From Saprospiraceae bacterium (lineage in GTDB: Bacteria; Bacteroidota; Bacteroidia; Chitinophagales; Saprospiraceae): a stretch of DNA of 64,000 nucleotides. Position numbers and translations under genes: made by a program. Below, in pieces: positions 27,344 to 37,031 of this stretch. Within the stretch, counting starts at the first letter, position 1. Each line of letters starts with the position of its first letter. The stretch spans positions 1-64,000 of the forward strand of contig JADZFD010000090.1 in NCBI GenBank assembly GCA_020850225.1, in the 5' to 3' direction. The notes beneath the pieces are model-generated. The model saw only the letters and a program-made list of their open reading frames with translations, was not told the origin of the DNA and did not search any database.

Positions 27344-27368
27344 AATTTGCAATTTGCAATTTGCAATT
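27344..27368. repeat. Tandem 7-bp AATTTGC repeat
   Basis: AATTTGC is repeated three times plus a partial copy (AATT) just 3' of the barrel gene, between convergent genes. Such short tandem runs are common in intergenic DNA of Bacteroidota. Confidence 0.6.
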
Positions 27369-27409
27369 GATTTTATACCAGTCACTAAAACCAACTACTA
27401 AAAACCATG

Positions 27410-28825
27410 CTAATCAATAGGTACCACCCGTGTATCCGGATATTTATGTAACCATGTGTGAATTATCCGATCACATTCAGGATTGAAAGGTACATACTGA
27501 ATGGCATCTCTCCAGTGTTCAGTACCAGTAGTGTGATTTTCTGACGATATAAATCCAAAGCCTTTATAGTGTCCTTCATCAATAAGGATAATCCCTGATT
27601 CTTCATTTGTACGTCCTTGAGTGACTATAAAAAACGAACTGTCAAATGAATTTTTCAGGGTGTCAACGGCCATTTGTGCACGCTGATTATAGGATTCAGG
27701 GGATTCTTCCTGTTGACATGCACCAAGACAAGACCCTGTCTGATAGTAAAAACAAGTACCCTGCAAGTCATGGATACCAGCCATACCGGGACATAATGTG
27801 TATTTTTCAGTAACACGCAACAATTGATTTCTTGCAACATTTCGGGAAATATAATGATTCAATATGCCTTTAATGTTGTCTGACTTCTGAGCCGATTTTG
27901 CCCATTTAAACTGAATATATCCTTTATCATCCAGGTAATAATATATAAAATAAGGAAAGTTTTTGGATCGTTGAGCCTTATTGATATCGGGCTGAAGTGT
28001 CTTGATATCAACACTCTCCTTTAGTAAGGCAAGTAATTCTGATCCAGTAGGATGACATTTGATATCGGCCACTCTTGATTCCAGTTTGTGTCTTTTGAGA
28101 TCATGTGCGGTGAAATGCTGCATTACTCTTTTCCGGATATTGACACTTTTACCAACGTAGATAACATATCCGTAAGTATTGTACATATAATAAACACCGG
28201 TAACTTCGGGTAGATTTTCAATCTGTTGGAGGGAAATATTCTGTGGCAGCGTACCATCCTTAGTTTCTGTTTTGACAAACTGTTCTACCTGGTGCTCCTG
28301 ACGAATCAATATTCTACCCAAAATGTCCGTGGTTGCTAGTGCATCATCCAGTGCGCGGTGCCTGTTGTTGACAGATATCCCAAAATGTCGGATTAGATTG
28401 CCCAATGCATAGGAACGTAATCCCGGAAATGTCTTTCTGCTTAATACTACCGTACATATATGACTACGACTGAAAGTATATCCCAATGAGCGGAATTCTT
28501 CCTGGATAAACCCATAATCAAATCTGACATTATGTGCTACAAAAATGGTGTTTTCTGTTAATTCAACGACTTTTTTGGCTACCTCATAAAACCTGGGAGC
28601 ATCAGCAACCATATCATCTGTAATGCCTGTAATACGCGTAATCTCATATGGGATTGACCTTTCAGGATTAATCAGTGAAGAAAATGTATCGACAATTGAA
28701 TTTCCGTCAAAGATAACAATAGCAATTTCAGTGATTTTGTCCTTTCCAGGAATACCACCTGTTGTTTCAATATCTATTATGGCATAATTGTGTTGCATCA
28801 ATCCAAATCTAAACAATTTTGTCAC
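27410..28825 (-). CDS. DEDDh exonuclease fused to GIY-YIG / UvrC-like endonuclease
   Basis: The 471-residue protein joins a DnaQ-type 3'-5' exonuclease (about 10-175; DIETTG near residue 18, HNVRFD near 98, HRALDD near 160) to a GIY-YIG nuclease (about 210-290; GVYYMY and YVGKSVNIRKR). A Cys-bearing UvrC/Cho-like segment with C-x6-C-x3-C follows at about 360-375 (CFYYQTGSCLGAC). Epsilon-like exonuclease-GIY-YIG fusions are known in Bacteroidota and Actinobacteria and are thought to act in DNA repair, incising and trimming damaged strands. No helix-hairpin-helix or UvrB-binding domain is seen. The start could be the ATG at codon 9. Confidence 0.85.
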   Translation of the reverse strand: MTKLFRFGLMQHNYAIIDIETTGGIPGKDKITEIAIVIFDGNSIVDTFSSLINPERSIPYEITRITGITDDMVADAPRFYEVAKKVVELTENTIFVAHNVRFDYGFIQEEFRSLGYTFSRSHICTVVLSRKTFPGLRSYALGNLIRHFGISVNNRHRALDDALATTDILGRILIRQEHQVEQFVKTETKDGTLPQNISLQQIENLPEVTGVYYMYNTYGYVIYVGKSVNIRKRVMQHFTAHDLKRHKLESRVADIKCHPTGSELLALLKESVDIKTLQPDINKAQRSKNFPYFIYYYLDDKGYIQFKWAKSAQKSDNIKGILNHYISRNVARNQLLRVTEKYTLCPGMAGIHDLQGTCFYYQTGSCLGACQQEESPESYNQRAQMAVDTLKNSFDSSFFIVTQGRTNEESGIILIDEGHYKGFGFISSENHTTGTEHWRDAIQYVPFNPECDRIIHTWLHKYPDTRVVPID

Positions 28826-28861
28826 ATTATAGTGACTGTATTAAAAGATCTGCATTTGTAT

Positions 28862-29194
28862 TTACATCATCCTTTCCATAAACTGCAACAATCCTTTCTC
28901 CATAATATTGAATTCATGATCTGCATGGAAAATGGCTATCATTTTGTCAACCAATTCCTGTTTTTGTTCCGGAGTAGGGTAGTATACGCCCTTGTAAGCA
29001 AGGATTGTCTCAAATGCCTGATAGTCTGTCATTGTATCAAATTCAGCCATCATCTTATCGAAATTGCTTTCACCGGATTTGATTTTTACATATTCCTTCT
29101 CATTATCTGTAAATTCCATATCTACGTGTGAGATATATATCAGTAAAAAAGCCAGAAATTCATCGTAACTCCACTTTAATTCGCTCATTATCAA
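28862..29194 (-). CDS. Small TerB-like protein
   Basis: The 110-residue protein (ATG at 29194 or at 29188) is helical and acidic, with a pattern typical of a short TerB-like domain (LAFLLIYISHVDMEFTDNEK near 14-33). There is no membrane helix or signal peptide. It lies between alaS (35 bp upstream) and the exonuclease gene (36 bp downstream) on the same strand, so it may be co-transcribed with them. The function is unknown. Confidence 0.55.
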   Translation of the reverse strand: MIMSELKWSYDEFLAFLLIYISHVDMEFTDNEKEYVKIKSGESNFDKMMAEFDTMTDYQAFETILAYKGVYYPTPEQKQELVDKMIAIFHADHEFNIMEKGLLQFMERMM

Positions 29195-29229
29195 TATATT
29201 TTATAAATAAGTATTTTAATATTTTTCTA

Positions 29230-31851
29230 TCAATTCAAGTAATTATCCAGTTGATTAATAACCTTTTGGATGCCCTGCTTGTCCGATCCACCGGCAGATG
29301 CATAAAAAGGTTGACCGCCTCCACCACCACCAACTTCTTTGGCAAGTTCAGATACAATTTTTCCGGCATGCCAGTTTTTATGTTTTACCAGATTATCAGC
29401 AATACTGAGCATGATGGTTACTTTATCCCCATTCTCCAGACACAAAAGTACAACGGCATCTCCGGCCTCAGTAATGATATTAGCTGAAAGAGTTTTTGCT
29501 GCTTTTACATCTGTATCTTTAATGTGCTGCTTGATGATTTTGGCTTCGTTATGGGCATAGGCGTTGGCGATGAATTTGTCTTTCATTGCCACAGCCTGGC
29601 TGACTCTGAGTTTTTCGACATCTTTTATCAGTTCCTTATTACTTTCTATCAGATCTGAAACGTTCTTCGGCGTATTGTTATTATTTTTGAAAAAGGACTT
29701 GATTGCCTGTAATTCTGTTAGCTGTTTACTGATATATTTATCTGCAAATTTAGCAGTAACTGCTTCTATTCTGCGAACACCTGCAGCGATTCCACTCTCT
29801 GAAGTTATTTTGAAAAAACCTATTTGTCCGGTAGCTTTAACATGGCACCCTCCGCACAATTCCCGTGAATATGCAGGGTCGAAGGTAATCATACGAACGA
29901 CATCCCCGTATTTTTCACCGAAAAGCATCATAGCTCCGGCATTTTTGGCTTCTTCTACAGGTATTGACCTGGCTTCTTCAAGGTGTATATTTTCTCTGAT
30001 TTTTTCATTGACAATGTTTTCTACCTGTTCGATTTCCTGATCACTGACTTTTTGATAATGAGAAATATCAAATCGGAGATACTCATCTTTGACCAATGAG
30101 CCTTTTTGATGTACATGATTACCCAGTACCTGACGGAGTGCCGCATGCAGTAGGTGTGTTGCACTGTGGTTGTTCTCTGTCAAAGTTCTTTTTTCGGCAT
30201 CTACTTCACCAAAAACGGGAACATTCAGATTTTCAGGCAATCTGTCTATGATGTGAATAGTCAGGTCGTTTTCCTTGATTGTATCCAGTACCTGAATTAC
30301 CTCACAATCAAAAATAAGTAGGCCTGTATCACCTACCTGTCCGCCACCTTCAGGATAGAATGGCGTTTTATTAAGTACCAACTGATATAATTCATGATCT
30401 TTTTGTTTCAGGATACGGTATCTCAGCACCATACTGTTTTCCACTACAAGATTGTCATAACCGACAAATTCAGGATGTTCACCTTTGTTTATCCATACCC
30501 AGTCTCCGGTTTCACGTTTGGCATCTGCACGCGAACGTTCTTTCTGCTCATTGAGTGCTTTTTCAAATCCGGCTTCATCCACCTTCCAGCCTTTCTCATC
30601 TGCTATAAGCCGTGTCAGATCAACAGGGAATCCATAGGTATCGTAGAGTTCAAAAACATCCTTCCCATCCAGTTGGTTATTCGTCACCTGTATGTCTTCG
30701 ATACGGCGCAAACCGCCTTCGAGTGTTTTAAGAAATGCTTTCTCTTCCTCCCGTATGACTCTTTCCACGAAGCCTCTCTGAAGGAATAATTCCGGGAATA
30801 CATGCTCATATTGTCTGGAAAGCAAATCAACCAACTGAAAAAGTAGTGGTTGTTTATATTCGAGATAGGTATAATAATACCGAACAGCACGTCTCAATAT
30901 ACGACGAATGACATATCCTGCTCCTGTATTGGAAGGGAGCTGCCCGTCGGCTATCGTGAAAGAGATGGCACGAATATGGTCAGCAAGTACACGGAATGCT
31001 ACATCACTTTTGGTATCGCTGAAATGATAGGATTTTCCTGTAATCTGTTCTATTTTATGTATGATTCCTGTAAAAACATCGGTGTCGTAATTGCTTGATT
31101 TTTTCTGTATGGCACGTACGAGCCGTTCGAAGCCCATACCCGTATCTACGTGTTGCTTAGGAAGTAGCTCAAGTGATCCGTCTGCTTTTCTGTTGTACTG
31201 TATAAATACGTTATTCCAGATCTCAATGACCTGCGGATGATCTTTATTGACCAGTTCATGACCGGGTACCAAAGCTCTCTCTTCATCTGTTCTAAGATCT
31301 ATATGTATCTCACTGCAAGGACCACAAGGACCTACATCACCCATTTCCCAGAAATTATCCTTTTTATTGCCGTAAACGATATGGTCTGTATCCATGACAT
31401 GCTTTGACCATTCATCATAAGCTACTTTGGAAGCGGGCAATTGTTCTTTTACATCCCCCTCAAAAACTGTAACATAAAGTCTGTCCTTATCCAGTTTATA
31501 GACATCTGTAAGAAGCTCCCAGCTCCATGCGATTGCTTCAGCCTTGAAGTAGTCGCCGATACTCCAGTTACCGAGCATCTCAAACATGGTGTGATGATAG
31601 GTATCCACACCTACTTCCTCAAGGTCGTTGTGCTTGCCACTGACACGAAGGCACTTTTGCGTATCCGCTATACGTGGATTGTCCGGTGTTTTATTGCCCA
31701 GAAAGTAGTCTTTAAACTGATTCATTCCTGCATTCGTAAACATCAATGTAGGGTCATTCTTTATAACAATGGGTGCAGAAGGTACAATCTTATGTTTTTT
31801 GGATTCAAAAAAGTCTAAAAACGTCTGTCTGATTTCCCTGGATGTCATCAC
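29230..31851 (-). CDS. alaS: Alanyl-tRNA synthetase
   Basis: AlaS charges tRNA-Ala. The 873-residue protein has the class II catalytic core (about 1-460; start TSREIRQTFLDFFESKKH, then TLMFTNAGMNQFKDYFLG), the editing domain with the zinc-type motifs HSATH (about 568) and CGGCH (about 670), and a C-terminal oligomerisation region including a Gly-rich stretch (KEVGGGGGGQP, about 840). The length fits the family. It has a TATATTTG -7 box at 31883-31890. Two ATGs are in tandem at the start. Confidence 0.95.
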   Translation of the reverse strand: MMTSREIRQTFLDFFESKKHKIVPSAPIVIKNDPTLMFTNAGMNQFKDYFLGNKTPDNPRIADTQKCLRVSGKHNDLEEVGVDTYHHTMFEMLGNWSIGDYFKAEAIAWSWELLTDVYKLDKDRLYVTVFEGDVKEQLPASKVAYDEWSKHVMDTDHIVYGNKKDNFWEMGDVGPCGPCSEIHIDLRTDEERALVPGHELVNKDHPQVIEIWNNVFIQYNRKADGSLELLPKQHVDTGMGFERLVRAIQKKSSNYDTDVFTGIIHKIEQITGKSYHFSDTKSDVAFRVLADHIRAISFTIADGQLPSNTGAGYVIRRILRRAVRYYYTYLEYKQPLLFQLVDLLSRQYEHVFPELFLQRGFVERVIREEEKAFLKTLEGGLRRIEDIQVTNNQLDGKDVFELYDTYGFPVDLTRLIADEKGWKVDEAGFEKALNEQKERSRADAKRETGDWVWINKGEHPEFVGYDNLVVENSMVLRYRILKQKDHELYQLVLNKTPFYPEGGGQVGDTGLLIFDCEVIQVLDTIKENDLTIHIIDRLPENLNVPVFGEVDAEKRTLTENNHSATHLLHAALRQVLGNHVHQKGSLVKDEYLRFDISHYQKVSDQEIEQVENIVNEKIRENIHLEEARSIPVEEAKNAGAMMLFGEKYGDVVRMITFDPAYSRELCGGCHVKATGQIGFFKITSESGIAAGVRRIEAVTAKFADKYISKQLTELQAIKSFFKNNNNTPKNVSDLIESNKELIKDVEKLRVSQAVAMKDKFIANAYAHNEAKIIKQHIKDTDVKAAKTLSANIITEAGDAVVLLCLENGDKVTIMLSIADNLVKHKNWHAGKIVSELAKEVGGGGGGQPFYASAGGSDKQGIQKVINQLDNYLN

Positions 31852-31882
31852 TTAATGTAGAGATTTAAATTAATAAAAAACG

Positions 31883-31890
31883 CAAATATA
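31883..31890 (-). promoter_or_regulatory. Putative alaS promoter -7 box
   Basis: TATATTTG on the minus strand, followed by GC, lies 32 bp upstream of the first ATG. The nearest TTG (31916-31918) is 25 bp away, a long spacing. The rest of the 31852-32188 gap shows no gene. Confidence 0.45.
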
Positions 31891-32130
31891 CAACTTAATA
31901 CCATAATAATACCGTCAATACATAATCCATTATAAACCGAATGTCAAACATAGATTCAGGAAACTAAATCAGAAGTACAGCCTATGAATTCAAGTATTAT
32001 TATGAAATATCAGAATCCTATTTGACCTGTAAAACCCATATATAGTAATCTTCAAACTTAATAAGTATTATGAAATGTTTTGAACATTTCATAATAAGTT
32101 AAAAAACCTGATATCTACTAATTAGACTGA

Positions 32131-32166
32131 TTTGTAGGTAATAATAAGTTTATTTAAGTATTTTTG
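32131..32166 (+). promoter_or_regulatory. Putative promoter of the acyl-CoA carboxylase gene
   Basis: TTTG (32131-32134) and TATTTTTG (32159-32166) with 24-bp spacing lie 23 bp upstream of the ATG. The -7 box is a perfect consensus match. Confidence 0.5.
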
Positions 32167-32188
32167 CCACCTTAAACAGTCAGATACC

Positions 32189-33730
32189 ATGGAGGATAAA
32201 ATAAAAAAACTAAACGACCTGAAGGCTTCAGCCCTATTAGGTGGCGGTGTAGACAGAATCGAAAAACAGCATGCCAAGGGCAAACTGACAGCGCGTGAAC
32301 GTATTGAATTGTTGCTGGACAGAAATTCTTTTGAAGAGATAGGTATGCTGAAAGAACACAGATCCTTCGACTTCGGAATGGAAAAACAACAATTTCCGGG
32401 TGATGGAGTTGTTACAGGTTACGGTACGATTGATGGCAGGCTCGTTTATGTATTTGCACAGGATTTTACCGTATTTGGTGGAGCTTTGTCAGAGACGCAC
32501 GCTGAGAAAATCTGTCGCATAATGGATCTGGCTATTGAAAATGGCGCACCTGTAATCGGACTAAATGATTCCGGAGGTGCGCGGATTCAGGAAGGTGTCA
32601 ACAGCCTGGGTGGATATGCCGATATTTTTTACAGGAATACAAAGGCATCCGGTGTTATACCTCAGTTATCAGCCATCATGGGACCTTGTGCTGGCGGTGC
32701 CGTGTATTCGCCGGCGATTACAGATTTTATTATCATGGTAGAAAATTCTTCCTATATGTTTGTGACCGGGCCCAACGTAGTCAAAACGGTTACGAACGAA
32801 GAAGTTACATCAGAAGACCTGGGTGGTGCTATGACACACGCTACCAAAAGTGGTGTAACACATTGCGTAGCAGCCAACGATTTAGACTGTATCCGTCAGA
32901 TGCGTATGCTATTGTCGTATTTACCTCAGAATTGCAATGAGAAACCACATGATCTGCCATTTGAACCTCAAAGCGAATACAGGGAATCGCTGATGGGAAT
33001 AGTACCGGAAAGTCCGATGCAACCATATGATATGAAAGAAGTCATTCATGGCATAGTGGATGAAGATAGTTTCTTTGAGATTCATGAACATTATGCTGAA
33101 AATATCGTCGTCGGTTTTGCCCGGTTAGGAGGAAAGTCAATCGGTATTGTTGCCAATCAACCTTATGCAATGGCAGGTGTTCTGGATGTGGAAAGTTCTA
33201 AAAAGGGTGCGCGTTTTGTACGGTTCTGCGATTGTTTCAATATACCTTTATTAGTACTGGTAGATGTTCCTGGCTTTTTACCCGGCACAGATCAGGAATG
33301 GAATGCCATCATTACCAATGGAGCCAAATTGCTCTACGCATTCAGTGACGCTACGGTACCGCGCATAACAGTTATCACACGTAAAGCTTACGGTGGTGCC
33401 TATGATGTGATGAATTCCAAGCACATAGGTGCAGATATGAATTATGCATGGCCAACTGCAGAAATTGCGGTTATGGGTGCCAGAGGTGCAAGCGAGATTA
33501 TCTTTAAATCAGAAATATCCAAAGCAGATAACCCACAGGAAAAACTGAAGGAAAAAGAAGCAGAATATCAGGAAAAATTTGCTAATCCTTACAGAGCTGC
33601 AGCCAGAGGTTTTATAGATGAGGTGATCGAACCCCGGGAAACACGGCGTAAACTAATCAAGTCTTTTTCAATGCTGGTCAATAAAAAGGTACTGCAACCA
33701 AACCGCAAACACGGCAATATACCAATGTAG
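32189..33730 (+). CDS. pccB: Acyl-CoA carboxylase, carboxyltransferase (beta) subunit
   Basis: This is the biotin-dependent carboxyltransferase subunit of a propionyl-CoA, methylmalonyl-CoA or methylcrotonyl-CoA type carboxylase. The 513-residue protein carries the N-terminal [14 protein letters not shown] block, [14 protein letters not shown] (about 123-136), [13 protein letters not shown] (about 168-180), and the C-terminal [15 protein letters not shown] (about 405-419). [11 protein letters not shown] (about 363-373) is in the acyl-CoA-binding region. The alpha (biotin carboxylase) subunit is not adjacent. Propionyl-CoA is the most likely substrate, given the similarity to PccB/MmdA proteins, but the exact acyl-CoA cannot be fixed from this. 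Confidence 0.88.
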   Translation: MEDKIKKLNDLKASALLGGGVDRIEKQHAKGKLTARERIELLLDRNSFEEIGMLKEHRSFDFGMEKQQFPGDGVVTGYGTIDGRLVYVFAQDFTVFGGALSETHAEKICRIMDLAIENGAPVIGLNDSGGARIQEGVNSLGGYADIFYRNTKASGVIPQLSAIMGPCAGGAVYSPAITDFIIMVENSSYMFVTGPNVVKTVTNEEVTSEDLGGAMTHATKSGVTHCVAANDLDCIRQMRMLLSYLPQNCNEKPHDLPFEPQSEYRESLMGIVPESPMQPYDMKEVIHGIVDEDSFFEIHEHYAENIVVGFARLGGKSIGIVANQPYAMAGVLDVESSKKGARFVRFCDCFNIPLLVLVDVPGFLPGTDQEWNAIITNGAKLLYAFSDATVPRITVITRKAYGGAYDVMNSKHIGADMNYAWPTAEIAVMGARGASEIIFKSEISKADNPQEKLKEKEAEYQEKFANPYRAAARGFIDEVIEPRETRRKLIKSFSMLVNKKVLQPNRKHGNIPM

Positions 33731-33746
33731 TATTTAGTGCGATAAA

Positions 33747-34032
33747 TGTACGCCTTGATACCATTGGGATATTGATTACTTAGGTTCAGTTTACATGATA
33801 TACTGTCTCTAAGTTGTGTGTCAGCAACTCAGGACATCTTCCTCCAGGTATTAAATATACTCTTATCAAATGGCTTATCTCTTCAAAAGGTATATATGTT
33901 CTGGCCTGATACTTCCCATTCTTTCATCCAAAGATCTATCTGTTCTCTATCGTATCTCATATCTCTGATATTTTTTGAGAAGGTAGATACATGAGAACTT
34001 TGTTTACAATTTGCACTTGGTCGGATGCTTAC
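33747..34032 (-). mobile_element. Relic of an IS66-like insertion sequence
   Basis: The minus strand from 34032 begins GTAAGC, like IS66-family terminal repeats (which start GTAA). The interrupted TnpA-like fragment starts 72 bp inside. A partly matching end (GTACGC) lies at 33747 on the plus strand. The element would be only about 286 bp, so nearly all of the original IS (tnpB, tnpC) has been lost. The outer boundary and ends are uncertain, and the 8-bp target duplication was not found. Confidence 0.35.
33829..33960 (-). pseudogene. Interrupted IS66 TnpA-like fragment
   Basis: The frame from 33960 encodes about 43 residues with an internal TGA at codon 26. Its pattern (W-x4-W-x3-G, then Phe, stop in place of Cys, then S-x-F-x2-W) matches the helix-turn-helix N-terminus of IS66 TnpA-type proteins, where FC is common. 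This makes a Cys codon mutated to TGA the likely cause. It then ends at TGA 33829-33831, so it is not functional. Confidence 0.45.
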
Positions 34033-34084
34033 AATCAAATTCAAAAGTTAACGTGATAACCAGATTAAGTTTAATTTAGGTTAG

Positions 34085-35377
34085 CTATATTACTTCTGCC
34101 ACGACAAATATACTTCCACCGACATAAATCAGATCATCCTTTCCGGCTTTGGCTTTAGCTGCGGCAAGTGCTTTTCGGACGCTGTAATAAGATTTGCCGA
34201 TTAGCCCTGATTTTTTTGCAATTGTGGCAAGTAATGCAGCATCCAATCCTCTTGGAACATTGGCTTTAGCCCAGTAATAGGTTGCTTCTTTAGGGAATAA
34301 TGTTAAAATCGAATCCAAAGTTTTATCATTGACAAAGCCGAGGACAAAATGTCGGTGATTACATTTTATTTGCTCAAGCTGAGCAGTAACCAGGCGGATC
34401 CCACCTTCATTATGAGCCGAATCTGTAATAATCATTGGATGACTTCCAAGCAGTTGCCAACGACCCAGGTAGACGGTTTGGGTAGACATATCCTTCATAA
34501 ATGCCCATACCTTGTCAAAGTCTACAGGAATGTGTTCGCATAGGTATTTCAAGGCAAACATCCCGGTTACTATATTTTTTATCTGAAATGGTCCCGATAA
34601 TGTAGTTGACAATACACCTCTCCATGGTTGATGTTGTGCATACAGTTGAAAAGAAAGAAAGGTTGAATCTGAAATGATTTCAGCTTGTATTTCTTTATCT
34701 GCAAATAAAACTGGTGCATTTTCAAGTTTTGCTTTATGCATAAAAACCCGCTTGATATCTTCCTGTGTTTCTCCGATTATTACAGGAGTTTCAGGCTTTA
34801 TGATACCTGCTTTCTCTCCGGCTATCTGCTCGAGGGTATCACCGAGCAGATTCTGATGATCAAAGCTGATATTTGTTATAATACTCAATATAGGTGTGAT
34901 TACATTGGTAGAATCCAGTCTGCCACCCAACCCTGTCTCAATAACAGCATAGTCCACTTGCTGATCCTTAAACCAACTGAAAGCTAGTACTACAGTCAAC
35001 TCAAAAAAAGAGGGTTGTATCTTTTCTATTTCTTCCTGATGGGTGTTGATAAATTGGGTTATGTACTTTAATGAGATATATTGTCCGTTAATTTTTATCC
35101 TTTCTCTGAAATCTTTGTAATGTGGTGATGTATATACACCTGTTTTGTATCCCTGTGCCTGAAGTCCGGCAGCTATTATATGACTTGTTGTGCCTTTCCC
35201 GTTGGTACCGGCGATATGTATGCATTTAATCCCTTCTTGTGGGTTACCAGCCATTTTGCATAATCTCAGCGTGTTGGTCAGATCCTTCTTATATGCCGAT
35301 GCACCTTCCCTCTGATACATGGGCAACTTCTGGTAAAGGTAATCCAATGTGTCTTTATACGTTCTTAATTTAGCCAT
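34085..35377 (-). CDS. folC: Bifunctional folylpolyglutamate synthase / dihydrofolate synthase
   Basis: FolC adds glutamate to dihydropteroate and to folates, in the cytoplasm. The 430-residue protein is a Mur-ligase-type enzyme: the ATP-binding P-loop is IAGTNGKGTTSH (about 54-65), with the partner motif ETGLGGRLDSTNVI (about 146-159), the KPETPVIIGE segment (about 199-208), and the C-terminal domain with DSAHNEGG (about 317-324). A TACATTTG box lies upstream (35412-35419). Confidence 0.9.
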   Translation of the reverse strand: MAKLRTYKDTLDYLYQKLPMYQREGASAYKKDLTNTLRLCKMAGNPQEGIKCIHIAGTNGKGTTSHIIAAGLQAQGYKTGVYTSPHYKDFRERIKINGQYISLKYITQFINTHQEEIEKIQPSFFELTVVLAFSWFKDQQVDYAVIETGLGGRLDSTNVITPILSIITNISFDHQNLLGDTLEQIAGEKAGIIKPETPVIIGETQEDIKRVFMHKAKLENAPVLFADKEIQAEIISDSTFLSFQLYAQHQPWRGVLSTTLSGPFQIKNIVTGMFALKYLCEHIPVDFDKVWAFMKDMSTQTVYLGRWQLLGSHPMIITDSAHNEGGIRLVTAQLEQIKCNHRHFVLGFVNDKTLDSILTLFPKEATYYWAKANVPRGLDAALLATIAKKSGLIGKSYYSVRKALAAAKAKAGKDDLIYVGGSIFVVAEVI

Positions 35378-35411
35378 TATCTGATTTGTTATTAATTATT
35401 TATTGGAAATG

Positions 35412-35419
35412 CAAATGTA
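35412..35419 (-). promoter_or_regulatory. Putative -7 box for folC
   Basis: TACATTTG on the minus strand, followed by GC, lies 35 bp upstream of the folC ATG. It shares the 149-bp divergent spacer with the ECF sigma promoter. Confidence 0.45.
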
Positions 35420-35499
35420 ATTAACAGGAATCTTTTTATAATGTATATGGATATAATTATCTATTTGTATTTTCATTTTCTTATAAAGTAAATATCAAT

Positions 35500-35507
35500 T
35501 ACATTTG
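35500..35507 (+). promoter_or_regulatory. Putative -7 box for the ECF sigma gene
   Basis: TACATTTG lies 20 bp upstream of the ATG, with TTTC (35477-35480) 19 bp further upstream as a weak -33. It is a housekeeping-type box rather than an obvious ECF promoter. Confidence 0.4.
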
Positions 35508-35526
35508 TGTATGAATTATTGTCACA

Positions 35527-36078
35527 ATGAGTATGGATAAGGTAAGATTTAAAAATCTTTTTAATAAGCATTACCGCCCATTGTGTAATTATGCCAACAG
35601 AATCCTTCGGGATATGGATGCTTCGGAAGACGTAGTTCAGGACGTATTTTTGAAACTATGGAATAACAGCCCTGCAATCAATATTACATCCAATACCGAG
35701 AGTTATATTTATACTATGGTAAGGAATCAGGCATTGGGTGTATTAAGAAAATCTGTATCCGGATCAAGATTTATGAATGAAATGCAACAACTGAGTAATC
35801 ATATTTCGCTACCTGATGTGGAAGAAGCTGAGATAGAAAAATATCAAATTATTGATAATATTTATGTGTCTATACGACAATTACCACCAAAATGTGGCGA
35901 AATATTTACATTGAGCAAGATAAAAGGTCTAACTTACACCCAAATTGCAGACAGATTAGGCATATCTGTTAAAACAGTTGAGGGACAGATGAGTAAAGCA
36001 TTCAGATTATTGAGGTCAATGCTTAAGGACTTGTCTCCCTTTTGGAATGTAATTGTTTTATTTATTGAATTGTTATAA
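35527..36078 (+). CDS. ECF-type RNA polymerase sigma factor
   Basis: The 183-residue protein is a Bacteroidota-type ECF sigma factor: region 2 (about 10-75; NKHYRPLCNYANRILRD, then DASEDVVQDVFLKLW) and region 4 (about 118-170; LPPKCGEIFTLSKIKGLTYT, then GISVKTVEGQMSKAF). The gene is followed by, and overlaps with, an anti-sigma FecR gene, then by a TonB-dependent receptor, the usual fecI-fecR-type set. Its target is probably the downstream receptor genes (inference). Confidence 0.87.
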   Translation: MSMDKVRFKNLFNKHYRPLCNYANRILRDMDASEDVVQDVFLKLWNNSPAINITSNTESYIYTMVRNQALGVLRKSVSGSRFMNEMQQLSNHISLPDVEEAEIEKYQIIDNIYVSIRQLPPKCGEIFTLSKIKGLTYTQIADRLGISVKTVEGQMSKAFRLLRSMLKDLSPFWNVIVLFIELL

Positions 36079-37027
36079 ATTTATACATTTGAAAAATAAA
36101 TTATTGAATTTTATATTAAGTGAAGAATCCAATGAGGAAAGAACTGTCCTGCATAATTGGAAAAATGATGCCAGTGCCAATTTAGAGGGATTGAAATCAT
36201 TACATGATGAAAAAGATGGATTCGAAATTCTTAGAGACTATAAAGAAGTAAATACTAAAGAAGCCTGGCATTTTGTTGAATCTCAGACGAGCTCACAATG
36301 GACAGTATTCTCCGGAAAACTCCTCAATGTCGCGGCCATTCTTGTTGTTGTGGTAATGGCTTTAGGAGGTTTGTATTATATGATGAATTCCCAAAGTGTT
36401 TCTTCAGACAATCTGATGGTGTACAAAGGCATCACATCTCCGGAAATTACATACAAAGATGGATCAAATATTGAACTCGATAAAAATTCAAATTTAAAGG
36501 AGTTGAATTACCGTAAATTTAAACTTGATGGTAGGGCATACTTTGCAGTTGCACGGGATATTGAACATCCTTTTACAGTAGAGACGCACTTTGGAACAGT
36601 TGAAGTTTTGGGTACGGCGTTTAATGTATTGACATCTGTTAATTCGACAAATGTCTTTGTGAAAGAAGGCAAGGTAAAGGTCATTTATGATAATAAGGAA
36701 CACGTACTATTGCCCGGGGATTACCTTACAGTATCTAAAGAAGGTGCTTTTCTGAATAAAAACCCTTTAATTCAGCCTGATATCTGGAAAGAATCTAAAA
36801 TCACTTTCAAAAATCAGTCTTTTCACTCAGTTATGGAGACGATAGCTATCTACTATAATATTAAGTTGGAATGGTCTGAAAATATGCAGCCATCAGATAA
36901 CTGCAGGATTAATACCGAATTTTATAAATCCGATATTGAATCTGTTTTGAAAGAACTACAGATACTTACCCAGTTTCAATACAAATTATCGGCTAACAAA
37001 ATTGTAGTCTATTCCTACAAATGTTGA
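36053..37027 (+). CDS. FecR-family anti-sigma factor
   Basis: FecR relays a signal from a TonB-dependent receptor to the sigma factor. The 324-residue protein has a cytoplasmic N-terminus (about 1-85), one membrane helix (about 91-112), and a periplasmic FecR domain (about 130-225; LDGRAYFAVARDIEHPFTVE, VLGTAFNV) followed by a DUF4974-type C-terminus (about 250-320). The ATG at 36053 overlaps the sigma gene by 26 bp. A TTG at 36089 is an alternative start that would remove the overlap and give KNKLLNFILSEES as the N-terminus. I cannot choose between them. Confidence 0.87.
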   Translation: MFYLLNCYKFIHLKNKLLNFILSEESNEERTVLHNWKNDASANLEGLKSLHDEKDGFEILRDYKEVNTKEAWHFVESQTSSQWTVFSGKLLNVAAILVVVVMALGGLYYMMNSQSVSSDNLMVYKGITSPEITYKDGSNIELDKNSNLKELNYRKFKLDGRAYFAVARDIEHPFTVETHFGTVEVLGTAFNVLTSVNSTNVFVKEGKVKVIYDNKEHVLLPGDYLTVSKEGAFLNKNPLIQPDIWKESKITFKNQSFHSVMETIAIYYNIKLEWSENMQPSDNCRINTEFYKSDIESVLKELQILTQFQYKLSANKIVVYSYKC

Positions 37028-37031
37028 TTTG

